Translations under genes and position numbers: made by a program | Shown: positions 8,323 through 16,357 of the stretch, piece by piece | How the letters are laid out: the number at the start of each line of letters is the position of its first letter | Position numbering within the stretch: the stretch's first letter is position 1 | Source: Clavibacter michiganensis | GTDB taxonomy: Bacteria > Actinomycetota > Actinomycetes > Actinomycetales > Microbacteriaceae | Assembly: GCF_016907085.1 (NCBI RefSeq) | Contig: NZ_JAFBBJ010000001.1 | Location: forward strand, 744,001 to 808,000 | Direction of reading: 5' to 3' | Length of the DNA stretch: 64,000 nucleotides | Notes under the pieces: model-generated | What the model was told of the DNA's origin: nothing | The model's input: the letters and a program-made list of their open reading frames with translations, nothing else | Databases searched by the model: none

Positions 8323-9179
8323 GCGGGCACCGCGCGACCGGCGACGGGCGCGACGAGGACCTGGTCGCGCGCCTGCGTACCGCGGGCTGCGTGTTCGCCG
8401 AGGAGGAGGCCGCGCTGCTCGTCGTCGAGGCGGCCGACCGTCATCCGGACGACGGGGGAGACGCGCGCGCGACCGCGCTCGAGGCGATGACAGCGGCCCG
8501 CGTGGCGGGGGAGCCGCTCGAGACCGTCCTCGGCTGGGCCGCGTTCGCCGGGCGCCGGATCATCGTGCGGCCCGGGGTCTTCGTCCCGCGTCGCCGCACC
8601 GAGCGCCTGGCGGGGGCCGCCGTCGCCGCGGCGCGCGAGGTGGAGAGCCCGGTCGTCGTCGACCTGTGCTGCGGATCGGGCGCCATCGCCGCCGTGCTCG
8701 CCGACCAGCTGTCCGGGGCGATCGTCCACGCCGCCGACGTGGATCCCGTGGCCGTGGCGTGCGCGGCGGAGAACCTCGTGCCGCGCGGCGTCGGCGTGCA
8801 CCGCGGCGACCTGCTCGACGCCCTGCCGGGCGACCTCCGCGGGCGGATCGACGTCCTCGTGGCCAACGTGCCCTACGTGCCGGACGCCGCCCTCGACCTC
8901 ATGCCGCCCGAGGCGCGCCTGCACGAGCCGGCGGCCACGCGCGACGGCGGCCCCGACGGTCTCGACGTGCTCCGGCGGGTGGCGCGCGGGAGCGGATCCT
9001 GGCTCGCGCCCGACGGGCTGCTCCTCGTCGAGGTCGCGGACGCGCAGCTCGCCGCCGCCCTCGACGCCCTCGCGACCGCCGGCCTCGAGGCGCGAGCCGA
9101 CCCGCTCGCCGCACCCGCGGACGACGCGGACGACGAACACGACGGCACCCGGGTCGTGACCGGCCGACGCCCGGTGTGA
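8319..9179 (+). CDS. Putative protein N(5)-glutamine methyltransferase (HemK/PrmC-like)
   Basis: SAM-dependent class I methyltransferase. Motif I is VVDLCCGSGAIAAVLA. The catalytic loop reads NVPY instead of the usual NPPY of PrmC, a variant known in actinobacterial HemK-like paralogues. The substrate is therefore uncertain. The start is a problem. Family members have about ten residues before the LRTAGCVFAEEEA segment, which needs a start near 8319-8355, but the only non-ATG/GTG candidate there is CTG at 8319 (overlapping the previous stop as CTGA). The first GTG is at 8391, inside the conserved segment. End and frame are secure. Confidence 0.8.
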   Translation: MSGHRATGDGRDEDLVARLRTAGCVFAEEEAALLVVEAADRHPDDGGDARATALEAMTAARVAGEPLETVLGWAAFAGRRIIVRPGVFVPRRRTERLAGAAVAAAREVESPVVVDLCCGSGAIAAVLADQLSGAIVHAADVDPVAVACAAENLVPRGVGVHRGDLLDALPGDLRGRIDVLVANVPYVPDAALDLMPPEARLHEPAATRDGGPDGLDVLRRVARGSGSWLAPDGLLLVEVADAQLAAALDALATAGLEARADPLAAPADDADDEHDGTRVVTGRRPV

Positions 9180-9322
9180 CCGGCCGGCCGCGGATCCCCG
9201 GTGACCCGCGGCCCGTGCGGCCGCCCGCTGCGGAGCTCGTTGCCTCCTGTCCACAACCCGCTCGGCGGCCGGACGGACCTCCCTAGGGTCCAGGTGTCCC
9301 ATCCACCGTACGAGAGGCACCA

Positions 9323-10618
9323 GTGACCCCGACCCCACCCCGTCCCGAGGCGTCCGTCCGCACGACACCGTCCCTCCCGAACCGCGACGCCCGCCGTCGC
9401 CCCCGTCGCGGCCTCGCCGCCCTCGCGTCGGCCGCCGCCGTCCTCACCGCCGTCGCCGTCGGCGTCCCGGCGGTGTCCGCATCCGCCGCCGCACCGAGCA
9501 CGCCCGTCCCCGGCATGCAGGTCCCGGCGCTCAAGGACGTCCTCGGCGACGCCGGCATCGAGCACGTCGGCGTGGCGATGGGCAGCGGCGAGGTGCAGGG
9601 CACCTCCGCCGACCTGATCGCGCGCCACTTCAACGCCATGACGCCGGAGAACGAGGGCAAGGCCGACGCCATCCAGCCCGTCGAGGGCCGGTTCGACTTC
9701 AGCGGCATCGACAAGCTGCTCGACTTCGCCGACGCCCACGGCATGAAGATGTACTTCCACGTCCCCTTCTGGAAGCCGCAGACGCCCGACTGGTTCTTCC
9801 TCGACCACGGCCGGCCCCTGACGGACAGCCCGGCCGACCAGGCGCTGCTCAAGGCGCGCATGGACGCCCACATGAAGGCGATCGCCGGCCACATCGCGTC
9901 CCGGTACCCGAAGGGGAACAGCCCCATCTGGGCGATGGACGTCGTCAACGAGGTCATCGACGACGGCCCCAACGGCAACCCGCACGACATGAAGAACACG
10001 CCCTTCTTCCGGGTGCTCGGCGAGGGCTTCGTCGACGAGGGCTTCCAGCTCGCCAAGAAGTACTTCCCGGGCGTCAAGCTCTTCATCAACGAGTACAACA
10101 CCGACGTGCCGAGCAAGCGCGCCGACTACCTCGGGCTCGTCTCCGACCTCCTGAAGCGGCACATCCCGGTCGAGGGCGTGTCGCAGCAGAGCCACGTCGG
10201 CCTCCGCAGCGACATCGAGGAGCTCCGCACCACGATCCACGCGGTGAAGGCGCTCGATCCGCACCTGCTCCAGGCCATCTCGGAGCTGGACGTCAGCGCG
10301 TCGCAGGCCGCCGCGACGGGCAACAGCGAGAACCGGAACCACACGGCGCCGATCTACTCGAACCCGGACGACACGGCCGCGGCCGTCGGCTGGTTCTACA
10401 AGGACCTGTTCACGATGATCCGGCAGGAGGCCGGCAGCCTCGAGTCGGTCACCTTCTGGGGCTCGGACAACTCGCGCACCTGGCTGCACAGCCCGGCGAT
10501 CGACCAGCCCTGGGAGCAGCCGCTCCCGTTCGGGACCCATCAGGAGGCGATGCCCGCCTACTGGGGCATCGTGAACCCGAGCCTGCTCCCGCCGCGCCCT
10601 CCCCTCCCGAAGGGCTGA
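9323..10618 (+). CDS. Secreted endo-1,4-beta-xylanase, GH10
   Basis: Extracellular xylan-cleaving enzyme. An Arg-rich n-region, a hydrophobic core (LAALASAAAVLTAVAVGV) and an AXA-type cleavage site near residue 57 form a Sec signal peptide; the twin arginines also allow Tat export. The GH10 barrel follows, with acid/base E210 in AMDVVNEVID and nucleophile E321 in AISELDV. No carbohydrate-binding module is visible (431 aa). It starts at GTG 9323 with GAGAGG 6-11 nt upstream. It is followed by a second, larger GH10 gene of clearly related sequence, so a tandem duplication is likely. Clavibacter michiganensis is known to carry such a neighbouring xys pair. Confidence 0.95.
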   Translation: MTPTPPRPEASVRTTPSLPNRDARRRPRRGLAALASAAAVLTAVAVGVPAVSASAAAPSTPVPGMQVPALKDVLGDAGIEHVGVAMGSGEVQGTSADLIARHFNAMTPENEGKADAIQPVEGRFDFSGIDKLLDFADAHGMKMYFHVPFWKPQTPDWFFLDHGRPLTDSPADQALLKARMDAHMKAIAGHIASRYPKGNSPIWAMDVVNEVIDDGPNGNPHDMKNTPFFRVLGEGFVDEGFQLAKKYFPGVKLFINEYNTDVPSKRADYLGLVSDLLKRHIPVEGVSQQSHVGLRSDIEELRTTIHAVKALDPHLLQAISELDVSASQAAATGNSENRNHTAPIYSNPDDTAAAVGWFYKDLFTMIRQEAGSLESVTFWGSDNSRTWLHSPAIDQPWEQPLPFGTHQEAMPAYWGIVNPSLLPPRPPLPKG

Positions 10619-10638
10619 TCTCCGGCCGAGCGACCACC

Positions 10639-10671
10639 GCGGCCCCCGTCCTCGTCGAGGACGGGGGCCGC
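10639..10671 (+). terminator. Intrinsic terminator between the xylanase genes
   Basis: Perfect 15-bp inverted repeat (arms 10639-10653 and 10657-10671) with a 3-nt loop, 20 bp after the first xylanase stop. It separates the two xylanase transcripts. Confidence 0.7.
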
Positions 10672-10696
10672 GCCGCGTTCGTTGCCCCACGCAACA

Positions 10697-10742
10697 AAGG
10701 TTTTCGAATACCTTGCCCCCCGTAGGGGAGGGTGCCTACGGT
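10697..10742 (+). promoter_or_regulatory. Xylanase promoter with overlapping 18-bp palindromic operator
   Basis: A -35-like TTGCCC (10713-10718) and a -10-like TACGGT (10737-10742) are 18 bp apart, predicting a start near 10749 and a leader of about 40 nt. The imperfect palindrome AAGGTTTTCGAATACCTT (10697-10714; 16 of 18 positions symmetric, centred on TTCGAA) abuts the -35. It is a local AT-rich island, the form expected of a LacI- or ROK-type repressor site. The regulator is not in this window. Confidence 0.5.
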
Positions 10743-10788
10743 GCGAGCATCCGACACCGAAGTCGGAACACATGAGAGGTGTTCGACG

Positions 10789-12786
10789 ATGAGCATTCCC
10801 CGCACCGACACGTCCGCGCTCGCGGACGTCAGCCCCCCGCGCCCAAGCCGCAGCAGGCTCGCGCTCCGCCCTCGAGGCGACCGCCGCCGCGGCCTGGCCG
10901 CCCTCACCGCCCTCGGCCTCATCGCCGGGGCGGGCGCCCTCACCGCCCCCGCCGCGCAGGCCGCCGACGCCGCCGCTCCCGCCGGCATCGGATCCGACTT
11001 CGAGTCCGGCACGGGCGCATGGGCGCCACGCGGGGACGGCGTCCGCATCGCCCCGAGCACCGAGGCGCGCACCGGATCCGGCAGCCTGCTCGTGACCGAC
11101 CGCACGCAGGAGTGGCACGGCGCCGCGCTCGACGTCACGAGCGCCCTCGCCGTGGGCCAGCAGGTCGAGGTCACGGTGTGGGCGCGCCTGGCCGCGGGGG
11201 AAGAGCCCGCGTCCCTCAAGGTCTCCGTGCAGCGCGACACCGGCGGCGGCAGCGGCTACGACGGGGTGGCGGGAGCCGCCGCGCGCGTGACCGCCGACGC
11301 CTGGACCGAGCTCACCGGCACGTACACGCTCGGCGGCCCGGTCGACCGGGCGCAGGTGTACGTGGAGGGGACCGTCGGCGCCGACTTCCTCCTCGACGAC
11401 TTCCAGCTCGGCGACGCCGTCGGCACCCCGGTGCAGACCGACATCCCGGCGCTCAAGGACGTGCTCGGCGCCCGCGGCATCGAGCACGTGGGCGTCGCGA
11501 TCGACGGCCGCGAGACCGTCGGCGCCGGAGCGGATCTGGTGAGCAGCCAGTTCGACGCCTTCACCCCGGAGAACGCGGGCAAGCCCGAGAGCGTCCAGCC
11601 GGAGGAGGGGCGCTTCACCTTCACGCAGCTCGACCAGCTGCTCGACTACGCCGACCGCACGGGGACGAAGGTCTACTACCACGTGCTGTTCTGGCACTCG
11701 CAGACGCCCGCGTGGTTCTTCCTCGACGGCGACCGGCCGCTCACCGACAGCCCCGCCGACCAGGCGATCCTGAAGGCGCGCATGGAGGCGCAAGTCGAGG
11801 GCATCGCGGACCACATCGCCGCGCGCTATCCCGACGGGGACAGCCCCATCTGGGCGATGGACGTCGTCAACGAGGTCATCGACGACGGCCCGAACGACAA
11901 CGCGCACGACATGCGCGACAGCCGCTGGTACCAGGTGCTGGGGGAGGGCTTCGTCGACGAGGGCTTCCGCCTGGCGCGCGCGCACTTCCCGGGCGTGAAG
12001 CTGTTCATCAACGACTACAACACGGAGCTGCCGACCAAGCGGGCCGACTACCTCGAGCTGATCTCCGCGCTCGTCGCCCGGGGCGTGCCGATCGACGGGG
12101 TGGGCCACCAGGCGCACGTCGACTTCGCCCGGCCCGTCTCGTGGCTGCGCGACTCCATCCGCGCGGTCGAGCGCATCGACACGCGCCTGCTGCAGGCGAT
12201 CACCGAGCTCGACGTGAACGCGTCGAACCAGAACGAGGGCGCGGACGTGAGCGGCGCGCCGCAGGATCCGTACACGCCCGTGTACGCGGACGACGCGCAG
12301 GCGGGAGCCGAGGTCGGCTACTACTACCGCGACCTGTTCCAGATGATCCGCCAGCAGGCGGCCTCCATCGACTCGGTCACCTTCTGGGGCGTGAGCAACG
12401 CGCGCAGCTGGCTGCGCACGTGGCCGATCGCGCGTCCGTGGGAGCAGCCGCTGCCGTTCGACGACGACCTGCAGGCGGCTCCCGCCTACTGGGGCATGGT
12501 GGATCCGCGGCAGCTCCCGGCGCGACCCGCTGACCTGTCGGCGCCGCGCATCGCGGACGTGGACGACATCACGGCGGTGGCGACGAAGGCCGCGGGCGTG
12601 CGCGTCCCGTACGCGCTGCCGTCGGCGATCGACACGCGCGACGGCGCCGTGCGGGTGGTGTGCGCGCCGCCGCGCAGCGGGATCTTCCCCGTCGGCACCA
12701 CGACGGTCACCTGCACCGCGGAGGACCGCGCCGGCAACGTCCGGACGAGCGACTTCGACGTGATCGTCACGCGCGCCGGCTCGTGA
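10789..12786 (+). CDS. Secreted multidomain endo-1,4-beta-xylanase (CBM4/9-like, GH10, HYR-like domain)
   Basis: 665-residue exported xylanase. The Sec/Tat-type signal ends near residue 59 (PAAQAADA). A family 4/9-like carbohydrate-binding module (about 66-210) begins with SDFESGTGAWAPRG. The GH10 barrel spans about 215-590, with acid/base E362 (DVVNEVID) and nucleophile E473 (AITELDV). The C-terminal 75 residues, with GIFPVGTTTVTCTAEDRAGN, match a hyalin-repeat (HYR) beta-sandwich. The ATG at 10789 is preceded by GAGAGGTG. The catalytic domain closely resembles the upstream xylanase, but the flanking modules are unique to this copy. It probably acts on insoluble or cell-wall xylan. Confidence 0.95.
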   Translation: MSIPRTDTSALADVSPPRPSRSRLALRPRGDRRRGLAALTALGLIAGAGALTAPAAQAADAAAPAGIGSDFESGTGAWAPRGDGVRIAPSTEARTGSGSLLVTDRTQEWHGAALDVTSALAVGQQVEVTVWARLAAGEEPASLKVSVQRDTGGGSGYDGVAGAAARVTADAWTELTGTYTLGGPVDRAQVYVEGTVGADFLLDDFQLGDAVGTPVQTDIPALKDVLGARGIEHVGVAIDGRETVGAGADLVSSQFDAFTPENAGKPESVQPEEGRFTFTQLDQLLDYADRTGTKVYYHVLFWHSQTPAWFFLDGDRPLTDSPADQAILKARMEAQVEGIADHIAARYPDGDSPIWAMDVVNEVIDDGPNDNAHDMRDSRWYQVLGEGFVDEGFRLARAHFPGVKLFINDYNTELPTKRADYLELISALVARGVPIDGVGHQAHVDFARPVSWLRDSIRAVERIDTRLLQAITELDVNASNQNEGADVSGAPQDPYTPVYADDAQAGAEVGYYYRDLFQMIRQQAASIDSVTFWGVSNARSWLRTWPIARPWEQPLPFDDDLQAAPAYWGMVDPRQLPARPADLSAPRIADVDDITAVATKAAGVRVPYALPSAIDTRDGAVRVVCAPPRSGIFPVGTTTVTCTAEDRAGNVRTSDFDVIVTRAGS

Positions 12787-12801
12787 TGCGCTGACGACGG
12801 C

Positions 12802-12841
12802 ACGACGATCCCACGCCTCCCGCAGGGCGTGGGATCGTCGT
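12802..12841. terminator. Bidirectional terminator between convergent genes
   Basis: Perfect 16-bp inverted repeat (arms 12802-12817 and 12826-12841) with an 8-nt loop. It lies between the converging xylanase (stop 12786) and MFS gene (stop 12863), so it can serve both strands. Confidence 0.7.
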
Positions 12842-12862
12842 CGTCACCTCGGGGGAGGAGCG

Positions 12863-14068
12863 TCACTCGCGCGCGGACAGGATCGCCCACGTGCCGGCGA
12901 CGGACATGAGCAGCATGCCCATCCCCACCACGCCCGGCCAGCCGAGCATCGTCCAGGCGATCCCGCCGACGTACCCGATCACGCTCGAGCCGGTGTAGTA
13001 GGCGAGGTTGTAGAGCGAGGCGGACTGCGCCCGGTCGTGCGCGGTGCGGACCCCCGACCAGCCCGAGGCGATGGAGTGCGCGCCGAAGAAGCCGGCGGTC
13101 ATGACGACGAGGCCGAGGATGACGACCGGGAGCAGGTCGCTGAGCGTCAGCGCGACACCCGCGGCCATGACGAGCGTCGAGGACAGGAGCACGCGACGCC
13201 GCCCGTACCGCGGCACGCTCCCGCCGGCCACGCGCGCGGAGACGGTGCCGGACAGGTAGGCGACGAAGAGCAGGCTCGCCAGGCCGGGAGCGATGCCGAA
13301 CGGCGCGGCCTCCAGCCGGAAGGCGAGGTAGTTGTAGACGGCCACGAAGGCCCCCGCGAGGAGCGCCCCCTGCGCGAGGAGGACCAGCAGCCGCGGGTCG
13401 CGCAGGAGGCGACCGGTGGAGCGGAGCACGGTCGTCACCGAGACGGACCTCGAGGTGAATCCGTGAGGACGCGGCGTCGCCGCGAAGAAGACCGCCGTGG
13501 CGGCCGCGCCCAGGATCGCCACGGCGAACGTCCCTGCCCGCCACCCGGCGACCTCGGCGACCGGACCCGCGACAAGCCGCCCGACGAGCCCCCCGAGCGT
13601 GGTGCCGGAGACGTAGGTGCCCGCGGCGACGGCCACCCGGCTCCGTCGGATCTCCTCGCCGAGGTACGTCACGGCGATGGCCGGGATGCCGCCGAGCGCG
13701 AGGCCCTCGAGGACCCGGACGACCAGCAGCGCACCGAAGGTGGGGGACCAGGGCATGGCCAGCCCGAGGACGGTCGCCGCGGTCAGCGAGATGCGCATCG
13801 AGGCCACCCGGCCGATGCGGTCGGAGACCAGCGACCAGGGGAGCGTGCCGATCGCGAGGCCCATCGTCGCGCCGGAGACGGACAGGCTGGCCTGCGCGGC
13901 GTCGACGCGGAGGTCGCTCGCCAGCAGCGGCAGGACGCCCTGCGGGCAGTACAGCTGCGCGAACGTCGCCATGCCGGCGCCGAGGAGGGCGACGAGGATC
14001 CGTCCGTACTCCCGGGAGCCGCGATCGTGTCCCGACCAGGGCGGGTCGTCGTCACGCGCGGTGGTCAT
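12863..14068 (-). CDS. MFS transporter (YnfM-like drug/solute exporter)
   Basis: 401-residue major facilitator with 12 predicted membrane helices. GATMGLAIGTLPWSLVSDRIGR contains the loop 2-3 signature (D-R-x-GR), and the N-terminal FAQLYCPQGVLPLLASDL is characteristic of the YnfM-type branch. The ATG at 14068 is preceded by GAGGAG on the minus strand. The gene is transcribed alone and ends at a shared bidirectional terminator. Substrate unknown; an efflux role is the usual inference for this subgroup. Confidence 0.9.
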   Translation of the reverse strand: MTTARDDDPPWSGHDRGSREYGRILVALLGAGMATFAQLYCPQGVLPLLASDLRVDAAQASLSVSGATMGLAIGTLPWSLVSDRIGRVASMRISLTAATVLGLAMPWSPTFGALLVVRVLEGLALGGIPAIAVTYLGEEIRRSRVAVAAGTYVSGTTLGGLVGRLVAGPVAEVAGWRAGTFAVAILGAAATAVFFAATPRPHGFTSRSVSVTTVLRSTGRLLRDPRLLVLLAQGALLAGAFVAVYNYLAFRLEAAPFGIAPGLASLLFVAYLSGTVSARVAGGSVPRYGRRRVLLSSTLVMAAGVALTLSDLLPVVILGLVVMTAGFFGAHSIASGWSGVRTAHDRAQSASLYNLAYYTGSSVIGYVGGIAWTMLGWPGVVGMGMLLMSVAGTWAILSARE

Positions 14069-14355
14069 GGATGCGGCTCGCTCCTCGGATCGGATTCGCG
14101 GCCGACCCTACGAGCAGGGTCCCGGATGGGCAAATGCCCGGTCACGGGGTCGAGAGGAGCGTCGTGTCGGGATAGAGTCCAAGGTCGCGTCGGCGGACGG
14201 GACGTCGATCGTGACGCCGACCGTTCCGCAGGAGCAGGTCCTCGATCGCGACGGCATCGAGGCGTGGCGCTCGTGCGGGGTTAGTGTCGGACGATCGTGC
14301 GGCGCACCGGATCCCACCGCATCCGCGCCACCCGCCGCGCGGAGGGGAGACCACC

Positions 14356-15204
14356 ATGACCACGCAGACCGGCGCGATCGGCGTCACCGGCGTCACCGGC
14401 GCCATCGGGGGAGCGGCGGCCCGACGCCTCGCCGAGGCGGGCGTCCCGCAGCGGCTCCTCGCGCGGTCGCCCGACCGAGCGCCCCTGCTGCCCGGCGCCA
14501 CCGTGCACGCGGTGGCCTACGGGGATCAGGTCGCGTCGACGGCGGCGCTCACGGGCGTGTCGACGCTGCTCATGGTCTCGGCCGCGGAGGACGAGCATCG
14601 GCTCGCGCAGCACATCGCCTTCGTCGACGCGGCGGCCGAGGCGGGCGTCCGTCACGTGGTCTACACGTCCTTCGCGGGCGCTTCTCCCGACGCGACCTTC
14701 ACGCTCGCGCGCGACCATCACGCGACCGAGGAGCGGATCCGCGCGTCCGGCATGGCGTGGACGTTCCTGCGCGACGCGTTCTACATCGACTTCGTGAGCC
14801 AGCTCGTCGGCGAGGACGGCGTGATCCGCGGTCCCGCCGGCGAAGGACGGGTGGCCGCGGTCACGCGCGCCGACGTCGCCGAGGTGGCGGCGACGATCCT
14901 GCGGGATCCGGGGACCCATGCGGGCGCCACCTACGAGCTGACCGGACCGGAGGCGCTGACGATGGCGGAGATCGCCGCCGCGGTCGCCACCGCCGAGGGC
15001 CGCGCGGTCACGTACCGGGACGAGACCCTCGAGGAGGCACGAGCGTCCCGAGCGGTCTGGGGCGCACCCGAGTGGCAGCTCGACGCGTGGATCAGCACCT
15101 ACACGGCCATGGCCGCCGGCGAGATGGGGCACGTGAGCGGCGACGTCGAGCGGATCCTCGGTCGACGACCCACGAGCCTCGCGGAGTTCCTGGCGGGGGA
15201 GTGA
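14356..15204 (+). CDS. NmrA-like NAD(P)-binding oxidoreductase (atypical SDR)
   Basis: 282-residue Rossmann protein of the NmrA/SDR-a5 type, like the NAD(P)H:quinone oxidoreductases of this group. The dinucleotide loop is GVTGVTGAIGGAAARRL near residue 8. The middle motif VRHVVYTSFAGA and the C-terminal TYELTGPEALTMAEIA are typical. I chose ATG 14356 because GGAGGGGAGA sits directly upstream; an in-frame ATG/GTG extension to 14284 has no such site. Its neighbour across the gap is a convergent DoxX gene, another redox-type protein. Substrate unknown. Confidence 0.88.
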   Translation: MTTQTGAIGVTGVTGAIGGAAARRLAEAGVPQRLLARSPDRAPLLPGATVHAVAYGDQVASTAALTGVSTLLMVSAAEDEHRLAQHIAFVDAAAEAGVRHVVYTSFAGASPDATFTLARDHHATEERIRASGMAWTFLRDAFYIDFVSQLVGEDGVIRGPAGEGRVAAVTRADVAEVAATILRDPGTHAGATYELTGPEALTMAEIAAAVATAEGRAVTYRDETLEEARASRAVWGAPEWQLDAWISTYTAMAAGEMGHVSGDVERILGRRPTSLAEFLAGE

Positions 15205-15340
15205 CGTGGCGATCGCGGGGCCACGCGCCTGCCACCAGCCGCCAGGCGGCGACCACCGCCGTCATCCAGCGGCCCGCGACGGCTCGGGTCCCGTCGTGGG
15301 CTGACGCGGAGCCCGCGGACGGCGGACCGGGCGCCCGTGC

Positions 15341-15784
15341 TCAGACGGCCCGCTCGCGTCGGCTGACGAGCCCGTCGACGCTGAAGCGGCCGGATCCCAC
15401 CAGCGCGACGACGATCAGACCGGCCATGAGCGCGAGCACGAGCTCGTAGCCGCCGGCGTCGACGAAGACGCCCTTGCCGGCGTGCACGATGACGAGCGCC
15501 CCCAGCAGGTTGAGGACGTTCAGCGCCGCGAACACGGGCGTCAGGAGGCCGAGGATCAGCGCCGCCCCGCCGACGGTCTCGACCGTGGCGGCGAAGAGCG
15601 CCGCGACGGCGGGGACCGGCACCCCCATCTGCGTGAAGGACGCGGCGGTGCCGTCGAGCGTGTAGTCGAGGAACTTCTGCAGCCCGTGCGCGATCAGGAT
15701 GAAGCCGATCGCGGCGCGGGAGACGAGCAGGGCGGCGTCCTGGAGGACGGGGGTCCGGCGGGCAGGGTGGAGCAGCGTGCGCAT
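15341..15784 (-). CDS. DoxX family membrane protein
   Basis: 147-residue integral membrane protein with four predicted helices. The N-terminal ALLVSRAAIGFILIAHGLQK, with the conserved GxxFxxHGxxK pattern, and the later VGGAALILGLLTPVFA identify the DoxX family. The ATG at 15784 has GAGGAGAG about 8 nt upstream. In Bacillus the DoxX protein CatD pairs with the ring-cleaving dioxygenase CatE in quinone detoxification. Here a CatE-like gene lies 32 kb away, and a related 20-bp dyad stands upstream of both. The distance from this ATG to its dyad is long (about 320 bp). Confidence 0.88.
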   Translation of the reverse strand: MRTLLHPARRTPVLQDAALLVSRAAIGFILIAHGLQKFLDYTLDGTAASFTQMGVPVPAVAALFAATVETVGGAALILGLLTPVFAALNVLNLLGALVIVHAGKGVFVDAGGYELVLALMAGLIVVALVGSGRFSVDGLVSRRERAV

Positions 15785-16106
15785 GCGGGTTCTCTCCTCG
15801 GTCGGTTGTGTGCGGTGGATGAGCGGGTGGACGCGCCGGATCGGCTCCGGCGCCCGACGTCCCGATGTCGGCCTCGTGCGGATGGAGCGCCGACAGCCGG
15901 ACGATCCCGCCCGGAGGGGTGGATCCCGGCCCCGGATCGGACCTGCCGGTCTCGTCGGCACGACGTCCCGGCGCACCCGAGCGGGCGCGCAGGTCCGCAC
16001 CGGTCACGCTCGCGAGCCGGACGCGCCGTGCGCGAGCCGTGGCGGCATGACGTGCGCGACCGGTCGGTTCCGTCGCGCGACATCGATCTGCCGACGACCC
16101 GGCGCA

Positions 16107-16126
16107 TTCATTGAACGTTCAATCAA
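16107..16126. promoter_or_regulatory. Palindromic operator-like dyad upstream of DoxX
   Basis: TTCATTGAACGTTCAATCAA contains a perfect 14-bp palindrome (16110-16123) in an otherwise very GC-rich context. Read on the minus strand it matches the dyad at 48800-48819 upstream of a CatE-like dioxygenase at 15 of 20 positions. The size and symmetry suit a MarR or TetR dimer. Confidence 0.5.
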
Positions 16127-16187
16127 CGTAGGCGCCGGCGTCCGCGGGTGTCAAATCGCTCCGCGCGACCACGGGAGGAGCGTCGTC

Positions 16188-16304
16188 ATGCGCGACGACG
16201 AGCGAGCTCGGGGACGGGGACGCCCTCCGGGTGGCGCGACTCCGGGGACGCGCGGGCCGCACGATCGACCGAGATGCGCGGGAGAGACACCCTACATGAC
16301 ATAA
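16188..16304 (+). pseudogene. 38-codon frame resembling a truncated TetR-family N-terminus
   Basis: The ATG at 16188 has an excellent GGGAGGAG site (16173-16180, 7-nt spacer). The product begins MRDDERARGRGRPPGG, like the basic arm before the helix-turn-helix in many TetR regulators, but the following residues do not form an HTH and the frame stops at TAA 16302. It lies about 65 bp downstream of the 16107-16126 dyad and divergent from DoxX, the usual position of an autoregulated repressor. It is best read as the remnant of a deleted TetR gene, or possibly a genuine small protein. The evidence is weak. Confidence 0.28.
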
Positions 16305-16314
16305 TGTGTATTAT
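16301..16314. repeat. AT-rich perfect-arm palindrome ATAAT-GTGT-ATTAT
   Basis: ATAATGTGTATTAT is a 5+4+5 inverted repeat with only 2 G/C-type positions, in a genome near 73% G+C. It lies in the gap after the NUDIX stop and includes the stop codon of the mini-frame. Either a regulator site or a promoter element is possible; no clear -35 partner is seen on either strand. Confidence 0.35.
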
Positions 16315-16357
16315 CGGCTCATCACGAGCGGGCCGGACGGGCCGGGATCGAGCCGCC

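Larger units (their letters stand above)
15785..16357. other. 573-bp gene-poor region with palindromes and a possible regulator remnant
   Basis: This is the longest stretch without a convincing gene. It holds the long leader of the DoxX gene, a 20-bp dyad (16107-16126), a ribosome-binding site plus 38-codon frame (16188-16304) and an AT-rich palindrome (16301-16314). The other open frames here have atypical Arg/Pro-rich composition and look like high-GC shadows. A degraded or deleted regulator gene divergent from DoxX would explain the layout. Confidence 0.5.

Noticed and set aside
10681..10695. Small inverted repeat GTTGC-N5-GCAAC before the second xylanase
   Set aside because: Five-base arms are too short to call an operator on their own; the 18-bp palindrome next to it is far stronger.
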